64,000 bases of DNA from Massariosphaeria phaeospora (taxonomy: Eukaryota; Ascomycota; Dothideomycetes; Pleosporales): NCBI GenBank assembly GCA_011032825.1, contig JAADJZ010000003.1:620001-684000 (forward strand), written 5' to 3'. Made by a program: the position numbers and the translations under genes. Position 1 is the first letter of the stretch. Every line of letters starts with the position of its first letter. Positions 1-11,137 of the stretch are shown here, in pieces. Below the pieces are notes generated by a model. That model was not told where the DNA came from. It did not search any database and was given only the letters and a program-made list of their open reading frames with translations.

Positions 1-540
1 GCGCGGGGCAGCTGCATGACCGGCGCTGATTGGCCGGCACGGCTTGAAGACTTGTCCGCATATCGGAGGCCTCAACACCATCTCGCCGGTCGTTCTCTGC
101 TCTGACTGGTACATGCGCCTTCAGACATCCCTTCACGACTACACAGACTGCATTGCCGGACTCGCTCTACCCCTGCGCCCCCCCCCGTATGTCATTTTTC
201 TCTCCACGTGGAGCGTACCCCTCTTTGACTCAAATCTGCTCACCCCATTTCTGCACAAACACAAACGACAAAGCGATCCAACAACACGTCGATAGTGGCG
301 CATAGGGCCAGACCTGGTGTATCCTACCCTCCACTTGCGCCCAATTAGACCCCCGTACGTGGGCACTCGTCTACAGCTTGCATTGAGACAAACAACGTAA
401 GACCAGCGCGCCTTAACACCCTGGCCCTGTCCTGCACTTGTAAGACCTACCGCGGACGGCGCCGTGTTTAAGAAGTATGGACCTCGTCAACTCGTATGTT
501 ACATCCCCTTCTCTCTTACCCCTCTTCAGACCACGCCACC
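1..540. other. Intergenic region upstream of HIS1
   Basis: No convincing gene. It holds the presumed HIS1 promoter, with a CACGTG palindrome at 205-210, a TGACTCA site at 226-232, and CT-rich stretches close to the start codon. Confidence 0.7.
226..232 (+). promoter_or_regulatory. TGACTCA, candidate Gcn4/CPC1 (general amino-acid control) site
   Basis: The sequence shows the complete palindromic bZIP core TGACTCA about 310 bp upstream of the HIS1 start. Histidine genes are classical targets of Gcn4 in yeast and of CPC1/CpcA in filamentous fungi. That this copy is used is an inference from the motif and its position. A CACGTG element lies 16 bp further upstream. Confidence 0.5.
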
Positions 541-1691
541 ATGGAGAACACCAACGGCATCAACGGAGTGAAAGGGACGAATGGCATCTTGCACAAGCCG
601 CGGAGTGCAAGTCGAAGTCTGCCATTGATGACTGATATATTGGGACTCAGCTTAAACGACCGGTTGCTGTTCGCTGTTCCGAAGAGTACGTCCCGTTCCT
701 CACTCTATTAGCATGCAATGCTGACCACTGTATGAATAGAGGGCCGTCTTAATCAAGCCTGCCTTGACCTCCTCCACGGCTCCGATATCCAGTTCCACCG
801 TCACTCGCGCCTCGACATAGCGCTCGTGAAGAACCTTCCACTCGCGCTCATCTTCCTCCCTGCCGCCGACATCCCAACCTTTGTGGGTGAGGGACGAGTC
901 GATCTAGGCATAACCGGACGAGACCAGGTCGACGAGCACGAATGCGTATCACCGCCGACCGCGACCGAAGGCGTAGCGGAAGTTCTCGACCTCGGCTTCG
1001 GGAAGTGCACCCTGCAAGTCCAAGTCCCACAAAAGGGAGAATTGTTAAAGCCGGAGGATCTGATTGGGAAGAACGTCGTCACAAGCTTCGTAAACCTCAC
1101 GGAGAAGTACTTCAGAAGATTAGAAGCGGAGCAAGCCGGGAACGAGACGAACGGCGATTCAAACGGGGAAGCAAAGCTGAAGACGAAGATAAAATACATT
1201 GGCGGTAGCGTTGAAGCTGCGTGCGCGCTCGGAGTCGCAGACGGCATCGTCGATCTCGTCGAATCAGGAGAGACGATGCGCGCCGCTGGCCTGAAAGCAA
1301 TCTCAACAGTCGTCACCACAAGTGCCATTTTGATCAAGTCAAAGCACCCTTCAGATCCTAAGCTGGTCGACCTCATCACCGCAAGAATCAAGGGTGTGAT
1401 AAGTGAGTTCTCGTAATCTACGCCTTAAATCAACACCCGCTAACATCCCTTGCAGCCGCTCAAAAGTACGTCCTCTGCAGCTACAACATCGAGCGCCCGA
1501 AACTCGACGCCGCCACCAAGATCACACCCGGCAAGCGCGCGCCGACCATCAACTCCCTCGAAGAAGACGGCTGGGTCGCTGTGCAGGTCATGGTCGAAAA
1601 GAAGGAAATTGCCGTTGTCATGGATCGGCTGACCGAGGCGGGCGCGTGCGATATTCTGGTCATGAAGATTGATAATTCGAGGACGGGTTAA
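541..1691 (+). CDS. HIS1: ATP phosphoribosyltransferase, first enzyme of histidine biosynthesis
   Basis: Catalyses condensation of ATP with PRPP to phosphoribosyl-ATP, the committed and histidine-inhibited step of histidine synthesis. Exons are 541-685, 740-1402 and 1456-1691; both introns (54 and 53 nt) are GT-AG, and joining them gives an uninterrupted 347-aa protein. Recognisable family segments are the N-terminal GRLNQACLDLL region, the RVDLGITGRDQV loop, the GGSVEAACALGVADGIVDLVESG phosphate-binding part, and a C-terminal regulatory ACT-like domain encoded mostly by exon 3. The start is the first ATG in good context and gives a short N-terminal lead. At 347 aa it is longer than the roughly 300 aa of yeast His1; part of the excess is a polar insertion around residues 180-197 (rich in N, E, G and K). 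A TGACTCA site lies in the promoter. Confidence 0.93.
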
Positions 1692-2186
1692 AAGGAGAGA
1701 TGAGCTGTCTATCGGCCAGCAGGTTAGGGATCAGAATCGCAGGGACGGCTTTTGGGGCAATCGGATACCGGGTGCGATACAATCTGTGTGTGGGATACAG
1801 GTATTTAGATAGAACGGGATATGGGATCTTGTGTCCAGGAGTAATACATTTACTTGAGATGGCAGAATCTACGCGTATACCTTGCGAGTCTACCAGTCTT
1901 TCTAAGACCAAAATAAAGCGCAAGGAGTACGTACTCCTTTGATAGTGCTCGGTTGGTGTCTAGGTAAACAAACGTAAGGGAGGGAGAACAAGGTCCATAT
2001 ATCTTGCAAATACTAGTAGATTAGTTGTGAATATAGCTATCCATAACTTGCAGAAGTCGTTCCTTAAGTCCTCGCATATAGATAGCTATAACAATAAAGA
2101 GCGCAAATCCGCACATCTACCAAAAAGAAAACCGCCCACTGCCTCCCTCCTCCCCCTCCCAAGCAAAGAAAAACTCCAAAAAAGAA
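1692..2186. other. Intergenic, HIS1 3' region
   Basis: AT-richer, non-coding; nothing recognisable other than the presumed HIS1 3' UTR. Confidence 0.6.
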
Positions 2187-2283
2187 AGGTCCTGCCCGGA
2201 CTCGAACCGGGGTTGCCGGAATAGTAGACTCTAAGAAGAAGTATTCTCAGAATCCGGAGTGATGACCACTACACTACAGAACC
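2187..2283 (-). tRNA. tRNA-Gln (anticodon CTG) with a 25-nt intron
   Basis: Read on the minus strand, a complete cloverleaf can be drawn. The acceptor GGTTCTG pairs with CAGGACC, the D arm is GTGTAGTGGTCATCAC, the anticodon stem is CCGGA/TCCGG, and the T arm is CCCGG-TTCGAGT-CCGGG. The loop TTCTGA places CTG as the anticodon (codon CAG, Gln). A 25-nt intron at 2222-2246 follows the base after the anticodon, the canonical position for nuclear tRNA introns removed by the Sen endonuclease. The end coordinate includes the discriminator base at 2187. Confidence 0.9.
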
Positions 2284-2877
2284 ATTTTGATTCTCGGCTA
2301 TTGCTTTGATTGATGGGGAATTTGAGGATTTTACGGTATATAGAGAATCAGAAAAAGCGGGTGAGGGTAAAGGCGGGTTTTGGGTGGGGCTGGTTTGTTT
2401 GTGTGGGTGGGGCGAGGTGGGGCGGGGAAAAGCGGGAAAGCGCGGCGCTAGGGAATTGGGATGGAGGACAGGGGTAGGCAATGTGGCGCAAGATTTGGAT
2501 TTTGGGGCAGCGCGCTGCGCAGCGCAACCTTGGGAATACGAATAGACGAACAAGAGGCACATATCTAGAATGCGATTGCAATGCAGTGTTCATTTGGGTT
2601 AGAGCTAGCTATTTAGATGTTGCTTGTGCAGCGGGGATTTGGGGCTGCGTCTAAGTACAAGCAAATGCGGACTACGACGAGATTATCAACCTGAGCAAAG
2701 GTATTTACTGCTATTTAGATTGAGAGATATAGCTATACGATGGTATTGAATGGCATGCAAGTAGTCTACAGGATGCCAGACGCAAAGCTGCAGCTGTAGC
2801 CCTTATGGTGTGGTGTGTCCCCGCCGAGTATATATGCTCACTACATAAACCACCCCCAGCCCATTCCCATTCCGCTT
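2284..2877. other. Intergenic between tRNA-Gln and aldo-keto reductase
   Basis: No supported gene. It includes a GT-rich purine tract around 2350-2420 and a perfect 14-bp GC palindrome (GCGCTGCGCAGCGC) at 2512-2525. The rest is presumably the 3' flank of the aldo-keto reductase. Confidence 0.6.
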
Positions 2878-3732
2878 TTACGAGTTATCGACCGCCTGCA
2901 CAATCGCACCCTTCTTGCCCTGATCCAAGCCATCCAACGCACCCATATCCTCCGTATCCAACTCAAAACCATACACATCCGCGTTGCTCACAATGCGCTC
3001 CGGCGTGTCGCTCTTCGGCAGTGGGCACCAGCCCTTCTGCAGACAGTAGCGAATAAGCACCTGGTTCGGCGACGTCTTCTGCTTCTGCGCGATTCCGGCC
3101 AAGGTTTTGTCGCCAGCTTTCTGGTTGCGGACGAGCGGACAATACGCTTCGATGACGATGGCGTTCTCCTCGCAGTACTTGACGACTTCGCGCTGTTGGC
3201 ACCAGGGGTGCAGCTCGATCTGGTTCACGACGGGGGGCCAGAGTTTGCCAATAGACTTGATCTCCTCGATGTGTTTGATGCCGTAGTTGCTGACGCCGAT
3301 GTCCCTGACTTTGCCGGCTTCTTTTGCCTTTTCCAATCCGAGCCACATGAGCTTCCGCGCCTCTTTCCCTCCGTTTGGGGTGTGGATGAGGAACAGGTCC
3401 ACGTAGCCTTCTTTCCCGACCAGTTTCTCCACGCTCTCCTCAATCGATTTGTATGTGCTTTCCACGTCTGCTCCGGCCGATAGGATCTTCGAGGTAATGT
3501 AGATATCGGAGCGCTGGATTTTAGCTTCGCGCACAGCGCGGCCCACCGAGGACTCGTTGGCGTAGTATTGGGCTGTGTCGATGTGACGATAACCCGCGCT
3601 GAAGGCCTTTGTGCAGGAGTTGACGCATGTTGAGGGAGGCGACTGGTAGACTCCAAAGCCGAGCTGGGGGATACGGTGCGGGGACTTGGACAGGGCGAGG
3701 GTCGACGTTATGGAGAGCGGTTTTGTAGACAT
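2878..3732 (-). CDS. Aldo-keto reductase, NADPH-dependent
   Basis: Single-exon 284-aa protein of normal length for the aldo-keto reductase superfamily, a (beta/alpha)8 barrel reducing aldehydes and ketones with NADPH in the cytosol. The catalytic tetrad is complete: Asp52 and Tyr57 in HIDTAQYYANE, Lys82 in YITSK, and His117 in LFLIHTP. The signatures GVSNYG, NQIELHPW and LPKSDTPERI (the last a cofactor-binding segment) are also present. The substrate cannot be inferred; the closest general type is the fungal 2,5-diketo-gluconate reductase or glycerol dehydrogenase-like group. It is transcribed away from MRI1, and about 530 bp separate the two divergent start codons. Confidence 0.9.
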   Translation of the reverse strand: MSTKPLSITSTLALSKSPHRIPQLGFGVYQSPPSTCVNSCTKAFSAGYRHIDTAQYYANESSVGRAVREAKIQRSDIYITSKILSAGADVESTYKSIEESVEKLVGKEGYVDLFLIHTPNGGKEARKLMWLGLEKAKEAGKVRDIGVSNYGIKHIEEIKSIGKLWPPVVNQIELHPWCQQREVVKYCEENAIVIEAYCPLVRNQKAGDKTLAGIAQKQKTSPNQVLIRYCLQKGWCPLPKSDTPERIVSNADVYGFELDTEDMGALDGLDQGKKGAIVQAVDNS

Positions 3733-4266
3733 GTTAAGAGTTCTGGCACCAGTTAGTATTGGAAGCCGTGCTGCAATTCATTTGACGGGAGAAGAACGTA
3801 CTGAGATGTCAATGCTCGAAGCCAAAGCGGCCACGGGGGAAGATACTTATCATTGCCCCGCGCATCCCTCGGATACACTCTGTGATCCACAATGTGATGA
3901 TGTCAGTGTTCAGCAGTCGTGGTTAACCATCTAATCTCTTCAATCATGCCCGTTGAGCAGGCGGAAGGTTAGCTCGTAATCTAGTAGGAAGAATGCCTCG
4001 AAGTTAAGTAAATTCATTGTTGCGCGACGTCTTAAGACTCGACGGCCCTTTGCGATGGCAGCCCTCTGGAGTTCAACGGCGGATTGCATCGTTCGCGCTA
4101 AAGCGATTTACGCCGTGCCAGCGGCGGGCGGGCGGGCATCCCGCCTTCACGTGCGTGTGGGCGCCACCTCTAGGCAGTGGCTCAAGTAATTTTAGGCAAT
4201 TGCAACCCTTTTCCCAAACCTGAAGTCCTCTTCAACGCCAAATATCAACACCAGCGGACTTCCAAG
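3733..4266. other. Divergent promoter region, aldo-keto reductase / MRI1
   Basis: Non-coding; contains a GC-rich stretch (GGCGGGCGGGCGGGC type) around 4120-4140. An in-frame ATG at 4177 would add 30 residues to MRI1 but is not favoured. Confidence 0.55.
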
Positions 4267-5495
4267 ATGGTGCTCCAAGCAATCAAATACTCCAGAGGTC
4301 GACTAGAGATTCTGGACCAACTACTCCTTCCGCACTCGGAATATTGTTTCGACATTGACTCATGCACCATGGCATGGCATGCTATCAAAGACATGAATAC
4401 GCGCGGTGCGCCTGCAATCGCAATCGTGGCAGCTCTGGCTCTGGCAGTGGAACTTGTCAAAATGAAGCTACCTCCAAGTGCAGAAGAGGTGAAGCTCTTC
4501 ATACTCGAGAAGCTAGACTATCTAGTCACAAGCCGACCAACGGCTGTCAACTTGGCGGATGCGGCAGGAAAACTTCGAAGCAGGACTGAGGAAGCTGCGG
4601 CTAAAAAGAACTCGACCGACAAATCAGTCAGAGAGGCCTATGTGATGGCGGCAGAGATGATGTTGGTAGACGACGTGAAGGACAATGAGGCTATCGGAAA
4701 ACATGGTGCAGACTGGATTCGCAACAACACTGAAGCTGGAAAGAAAGGCAAAGTGAGTATGCTAACGCATTGTAACACCGGGTGAGATAGCATTGGTCTT
4801 CAAGTTGCGCTACTGCTAAAGTATCTAGATCCCTTGCCACAGCGGGATATGGGACCGCGCTTGGTGTGATACGCTCACTGCATGCCACTGGAGACTTGAA
4901 GCACGCGTTCTGCACTGAGACTCGACCGTATAACCAAGGATCCAGACTGACGGCATTCGAATTAGTCCATGATAAGATCCCAGCAACCTTGATAACAGAT
5001 TCAATGGCGGCAGCTCTACTTCTCCTCAAAGGACCTAGCGAGAACATTGCGGCGATTGTCGTTGGCGCCGACAGAGTTGCAGCAAACGGTGATACTGCCA
5101 ACAAAATCGGAACTTATTCGCTTGCGATCCTAGCTAAACACCATGGAGTCAAGTTCCTCGTCGCAGCGCCGCGGACTACGATCGACCTCAAGACTAGATC
5201 CGGCAACGACATCGTCATCGAAGAGAGACCGGGCAAGGAGGTCACCGTTGTAACGGGACCACGATCCGAGGGCGACCGTCGTGTGGACCGCGACCATGTC
5301 GAGACTATCAGCATCGCTGCATTTGGTATCGGCGTGTGGAATCCCGCTTTCGACGTTACCCCCGCCGAGCTCATCGACGGTATCGTCACTGAAGTTGGAG
5401 TGGTTGAGAAGGACGATGATGGGGTTTTTCACCTGGACAAGATCTTTGAGACAGGAGGCTCGAACGACAAGCCATCGACGATTGGAGGGATCTAG
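4267..5495 (+). CDS. MRI1: Methylthioribose-1-phosphate isomerase (methionine salvage)
   Basis: Isomerises 5-methylthioribose-1-phosphate to 5-methylthioribulose-1-phosphate in the cytosolic methionine salvage pathway. Exons are 4267-4781 and 4829-5495 (47-nt GT-AG intron), giving 393 aa, close to fungal family length. The N-terminus [20 protein letters not shown] is the family hallmark and fixes the start at 4267 rather than the upstream in-frame ATG at 4177. The catalytic cysteine is Cys169 in LTHCNTG, and the partner acid is Asp253 in [20 protein letters not shown]. The eIF2B alpha/beta/delta-like fold explains its general similarity to translation initiation factor 2B subunits, but the catalytic residues favour the isomerase. 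Confidence 0.93.
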
Positions 5496-5881
5496 AGATA
5501 TACTTCGATGGCCTTGCATGCTGATTGCAATGGGTGGACGGCTTTCAAGTGACCCCCTTCGAAGGCAAGCTCTGCTTTCCTATCACAGGCTTCCTTTCCG
5601 CTTTCCTATCATAGGCTTCCTTCTGAGATATATTCCCAATCGATGCAGTAGCAAAACCAGTGGCAGTGTGGGGCCATGGCACTAAGCGTAATTGAAAATA
5701 CCCGCCTCCAGGCTGTTTTGACGGCAATTCCAGGCATTTACTTTCGACGTGAGACCCAAGAATGAATGCAAGAATGCCTATAAAACTCCGAGAGCCCCAT
5801 GATCGTCTAAAGTTGGCTGGATGGACTTTGAATCATAGGCTATAGGACATCGAAAGGCAAGGTTTCGCGCAATGCTCGTTA
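5496..5881. other. Convergent 3' region between MRI1 and the small coiled-coil gene
   Basis: No gene seen. It contains a short direct repeat (two copies of a CCTATCA...GGCTTCCTT motif around 5578-5625). Confidence 0.6.
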
Positions 5882-6189
5882 TCAGGCCGAGCTCTTCTTC
5901 TCGTCGTTTGATGACGGTATTCGTTCAGAAGATTCCTTAGTTTGTGCCTTCAGCTTGCGCTCATCCTCGTCTGCCTTTGCTAGGAGCGCCTCGATTTTCT
6001 TCTCCACCGAGTCGAGGTGGTTCTCGAGGGCGGCCGCGGCGCTTTCGCCTCGTGCGAGCTCCTGAAACGCCTACGACAGCTGTCAGTAATTGCGCCTTGG
6101 ACACGGTTTTTAGATAGAGTTACCTGGGCCAAGTCTGGCTCTCGTGGCTTCAGAACGCCAGTGTTATCTTCCTTTTGTTCCGACGACAT
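5882..6189 (-). CDS. Small coiled-coil protein, conserved hypothetical
   Basis: Exons 6124-6189 and 5882-6070, separated by a 53-nt GT-AG intron, give an 84-aa acidic and lysine-rich protein. Residues about 22-60 (AFQELARGESAAAALENHLDSVEKKIEALLAKADEDERK) have a regular heptad pattern suggesting a coiled coil; both ends look disordered. There is no signal peptide or membrane segment. The size and helical character resemble small subunits of multi-protein complexes, but I do not recognise the family. Its start lies 254 bp from the PAN1 start on the opposite strand, so they probably share a promoter. Confidence 0.65.
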
Positions 6190-6443
6190 GATGGCTGAGG
6201 AGGGGCAGGTGGGATGATGAAACCGCGTTGTTGTCGTGGCTGGGGCGATGCTCGAGCCAATGGCCGGATGACGAAGCTAGCGCGCGTTCACACCAAGCAC
6301 AGCACAGACATCTACAACCTCCGCCCGGACAACCTCACCTGCCACCTTGCAGCTACCCTCGAGTCTCTTTTCCTTGTCTCTAATAATACCACTTCATGCG
6401 CGTGGCTCGGTCTCTCTGATTGACCCGCGACTCTCGGTTCACC

Positions 6444-9400
6444 ATGTTCTCTGGGTCCAACTCCTACTTAGGGGGCGGCAACAGCGCCCGACCTGGACAG
6501 CCTCAGTATGGACAGCAGCAGCAGCCACAGCCACAGCAGCAGCCGTTCCAGCAGCCGGGAGGCTTTCAGGGAGGACTGGCGCCCCAGCCGACTGGGTTTG
6601 GGGGAGCTCCAATGCAACCACAGTTCACAGGCTTCCCAGGACAACAGCAGAATCTCGCGCCGCAACAGCAGCAGCCGCAGTTTACCGGCTTCCCAGGCCA
6701 GCAAGCTCAGTTCCAGCAGCCTCCCCAACAGCAGCCGTTCCAGACAGGCGCAGCTCCTCCGCAGCAGCCGACAGCCCCACAGCAGATGCCGCAAGCTACG
6801 GGCATGACCTCGGCGCAGATGGCGAACTCCTTCAGGTCTTCCCCATCTCAAGCAGCGCCGCCACCACCACCCGCGAAATCGAACAAGATTCCGAACATGC
6901 GGCTGTCGTTTATTACGGTTCAGGATCAGGCCAAATTTGAGCAGCTGTTCAAGTCCGCTGTTGGGAATGCGCAGGCGCTGTCAGGAGATCAAGCGCGGGA
7001 TCTGCTTATGCGCTCGAAACTCCAGGGAGACGCTCTGTCACAAATATGGTTTGTCTCCTATACAGGCGGATGCTATTAAGTGGTGCTAATATATCCCAGG
7101 ACTTTATCTGACACCACAAAGTCAGGCCAACTCCTGTTCCCCGAATTCGCTCTTGCCATGTATCTGTGCAATCTGAGATTGACTGGTAAAGACCTGCCGA
7201 ACTCGCTACCCGAAAAAGTCAGGAACGAGGTATCAGGAATGGTGGACATTATCTCCTTTGGCATTCCCGACGAGCAGCCAGGTCGTAATCCCGCGAGCAA
7301 TGCTCCGAGATTTGACGAGCCGATGAACATGAGCTCTCAGAGCAACCCTACAATCCAACAGCCACAACCTCAGCAATCCAATAGTCACCTACTTACATCT
7401 CTGGCGTCTCAGCCAACGGGATTCGGGCAACCCCCGATGGGCCTCCAGTCACAGCCTACAGGCTTTGGTCAGGTCCCCAGCGGAGGCTACAACGGCCCTC
7501 GTCCCCCTATGCCACCCATGCCCACTGGCTTTGGGTCAAGCTTAACGCCTACTCAAACCGGAATGGCTCCACTGAATGCGCAGCCTACTGGTATGCCTGG
7601 CCAATGGGGTTTGGTAAATACTCCTTCCACCGGTCTTCCGAATATCGAGGCGCTCGCATCGCGTATGATGCCCCAAACTGGAAGAGAGGGCAGCAACTAT
7701 ACAACCGCTGGGCTTAGCGGGAACGCCAGCATTCCTTGGGCCATCACCAAAGGCGAAAAGAAGCTCTACGATGAGACCTTCAAAGCATGGGATGGCTTTA
7801 ACAAAGGGTTCATCAGTGGAGAGCAGGCCCTGGAGATATTTGGGCAAAGCGGTCTGCCAAAGTCCGACCTCGAACCAATCTGGACTCTTGCCGACTCTGC
7901 TGACCGTGGCCGCCTCAATCTGGACGAGTTCGCTGTCGCTATGCATTTGATCTATCGGAGGTTGAATGGATACCCTGTGCCTAATCGCCTGCCACCTGAA
8001 TTGATACCTCCATCAACACGCAATATTAACGACTCTATCGGTGCCATGAAGTCGTTACTGTCTCGCGATGCAGAAGAGAGAAAGAATACTGGTGCTTTCC
8101 TCCAACCTCAGCGGACTGGAGTTAGCTATCTCAAGTCACATTCCTTCGGAGCGGGCAGTCACGCAGGTGGTGGGCGCAAGGACGCCACTGTTTTCCGTAA
8201 CAATGATGACAACATTGGGTATCGTTCAAGCGCAAGGCACCGAATCGGGGCGGGAGGTCGTTCACCGTCTCCTGCGACAGCCCCATCGCCCGGATCAGAG
8301 CGATCACAAGATGATCTGTCCATTGACCAATTGAAAAAACTGGTGAAGGAGAAGCAGATCCTCCTGGACGCCATGGACATCCGCGACGAGAACGCAGCGG
8401 ACGAAGACGATGCGCTCGATCGTAGGGACCGACGAGAATCCGAGGAGCTTTACAGACGCATTCGCAGGATACAAGAAGATATCGATGCTCATCCGCAAGC
8501 GTCATCGATATCTGGCGATTCGGATGCTGAACGTCGCGCCCTTAAACGTCAGCTACAGAAGCTGACTGATCGTCTACCGGAATTAGCTTCAAATGTTCGC
8601 CGCACCGAGCGCGAAATTGCTGATGCTCAACTCGAGCTCTTTAGGCTTAGGGATGCCAAAGCTCACCCAGGGTCTGCTTCCTCGGTCGTTGGCACGGGTC
8701 CAGGTGGATCGGTCACGGAGTCTGACCGACTGAAGGCTAAAGCTAAGGCTATGATGCAAGCACGTTCCGCTGCCCTAACCGGTAAACCTGTGCCTGCTGG
8801 TGATGACACCGGCGCAGCCACAGAACGCCTAGAGAAAGAAAGTTCACGTGTTCGATCCGAGAAGGAGAACAATGAGCGCATGATCCGAGACGTGGAAGAC
8901 AGTGTTAATGAGTACGCCAAAGGACTGGAAGCCAGCCTCAAGGAGGGAGGGCATGACAACACCAGTGAACATGAGCGTCGTAGATGGGAAGAAGGCTTGG
9001 GTGTGGAAGATGAGGTCAAAGATTTCATATACGACCTTCAACGAAGCAGTCGAACTGCTCGTGTACGAAAGGACGACACGTCTCGTGACCACCGTCAGAC
9101 GTCTCGCGCAGAGGGTTCCAGCCGGCCTTCTGCCTCATCACGATATGAGAGCCCTGCTCGCAGTACTGAGTCTACGCCCCGAGCTTCGTCCACGTCTACA
9201 GGCGGCGGCTCGTACGCTTCGTACAAGACACCTGAAGAGCGAGCTGCTTTCATCAAACAACAAGCTGAGCAGCGTATGGCCGAAAGGCTGGCCGCATTAG
9301 GTTTACGAGCACCAGTAAAGGCTGGCGAAACACCGCAGCAGCGACAAGAACGTGAGAGGAAGGAGCGCGAGGAGAAGCTACGTCAAGCTGAAGAAGAGGA

Positions 9401-10758
9401 TGCTCGCCGCGAGGAGGAGCGAGTGAAGCGCCTGAATGAGGAGTCCGTTGCTCCGCCAGTAGCCTCAAAGACGACCGGCAAGAGGCCTCCTCCTCCTCCG
9501 GCGTCAAGAAAGAATAAGGGTGACATTGCCCAGCACGATGACAAACAGGCTCAAGTCGAAGCTAAGAGGGCCGAGAACGAATCCGCTGAGCAAACTCTCC
9601 GCGAGCAGCAAGAGATTCAGGCAGGAGAGAGAAAGCACTTAGAGTACGTCGTACACCAGATCCGATTTGACCAACACTAACTAAGTTTCTAGGGACGAAG
9701 AGAGGCAACAAGAGGCAGAGTTAGCTAAGGAACGTGAGGCCGCCCAATCAAGGCTTCGTGCTTTGGAGGAGCAAGTGAAGCAAGGCAAGATACAAAAAGA
9801 TGAAGAGAGATCTCGCAAACGCGCTGCGCAAAAGGAGGCCAAAGAAAAGGAGTCTCGGCTTGCAGCTCAACGTGCCGAAATTGAAGCAGCACGTGAGCGT
9901 GAGCGACAGCTTCAACTACAGTTGGAGAGCTTGGACGACGAGTCATCCTCCGACGACGAAGGTCCCCAGAACATTACGCCTCAAGATACGACACCCACTG
10001 CCAGCCAAGAATTGCCCTCCGAGAGTGTACCATCGGTTCCCCAAGCTGCTCCTCCGCTTCCTCGCCAGGACAGCACACCACCTTCTATCGCCAGCCCTCC
10101 TGCGTCGTCGTTGACTAGTCCTCATCCTGGTTTGGCAGACACAGAGACTAAGAACCCGTTCCTAAAGAAGATGGCTATGTCAAATCAAGAGAATAGCTCA
10201 GGTCCGACGCCACCAGCCCCGGCTAGTAACACCAGCGAGGTCTCTACTAACCCTTTTCATCGTCTTACCCAGGAGAACGCCAAGGCTGCGCTCCCTGAAC
10301 CAGCTGCGCCTTCGGCTCGTCGACTGAGGAAAGACGATGACGATTGGTCCGTGGTGGACTCATCGGAGTCCTCGTCGGACGATGACGATGCTCCCCAAGG
10401 AGGGGCGAAGCACCTGGCCTCCATCTTGTTCGGCGCAATGGCTCCCCCACACGCCTTGTCTTCAATGGATGGTAAGAGCCCTCGGCCAGAGAGCCCCGCC
10501 GTGTCCTCGCCTGCTCCGTCCGGTATCCCACCGCCGCCTCCGATGCCTAGTAGTGGTGCACCTCCACCGCCACCAGGCCCGCCACCGCCACCCAGCGGCG
10601 GTCCTCCCCCACCACCTCCTATGCCATCGATGGGTGCGAGATCAGGTGGAGCACCTACTCGGGGGGCCTTGTTAGGTGAAATCCAGGCCGGTAGGGGCTT
10701 GAAGAAGACGGAAACGAAAGATAGGAGCACCGCATCAACAGCAGGAAGAGTTCTATAA
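6444..10758 (+). CDS. PAN1: Pan1-type EH-domain protein, actin patch / endocytosis scaffold
   Basis: Scaffold of the Pan1-Sla1-End3 complex that promotes Arp2/3-driven actin assembly at endocytic sites. Exons are 6444-7048, 7100-9643 and 9693-10758 (introns 51 and 49 nt), giving 1404 aa. Domain order is: a Gln/Pro-rich N-terminus; EH domain 1 at about 155-255; a linker with many (L/Q)xxQ(P/F)TG-type repeats; EH domain 2 at about 413-510; a coiled coil at about 606-730; a second charged coil from about 913 to 1100; an acidic Ser-rich stretch; polyproline (PPPPP runs) at about 1325-1360; and a C-terminal WH2-like actin-binding motif at about 1368-1395. The QxTG repeats match target sites of Ark/Prk kinases, which disassemble the complex in yeast. 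Length and order match fungal Pan1. Confidence 0.93.
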
Positions 10759-11137
10759 GGGCATATGCGCAGGTATTGCGACTTGATGTGCATTGACACT
10801 TCATTTGTGTATAGATTAAGAATTGACTTGTACTATGCACACGGGTTGGTGGTGCCAAGAGAAATATGGATGACTAACTTCCCTAGCCGGATCGGGAGGC
10901 GGTGAGCAACGGTACAAAGGAAGCTCGATCGCGGAACTTCAACCTCACCTCCGCTTCTCTCGCCCACCCCACACAACCCCCACCACAACACCTCCTCATC
11001 GTGCCCACCCACCGCTGCCTCCAGTCCCACCGCGCGCGCGAGCCTATAATCTAAATCCAAGGCCTAGTCCGTTGTTCTCCGACCCCGGAGAAGCTCCCTA
11101 GATCCACGTAGATAAGTTAAGTCGGAGAAGCCTCATC
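10759..11137. other. Intergenic, PAN1 to RPB11
   Basis: Short 3' flank of PAN1 and the presumed RPB11 promoter, with a CA/CT-rich tract at 10950-11010 and a (CG)n run around 11030. No gene. Confidence 0.6.

Noticed and set aside
801..1391. 196-codon frame antisense to HIS1
   Set aside because: Mirror of the conserved HIS1 coding sequence; no motif of its own.
2815..3483. 222-codon frame antisense to the aldo-keto reductase
   Set aside because: Shadow of a gene with a complete catalytic tetrad on the other strand.
4177..4266. Upstream in-frame ATG of MRI1
   Set aside because: The extra 30 residues do not resemble the family, whose N-terminus matches from 4267.
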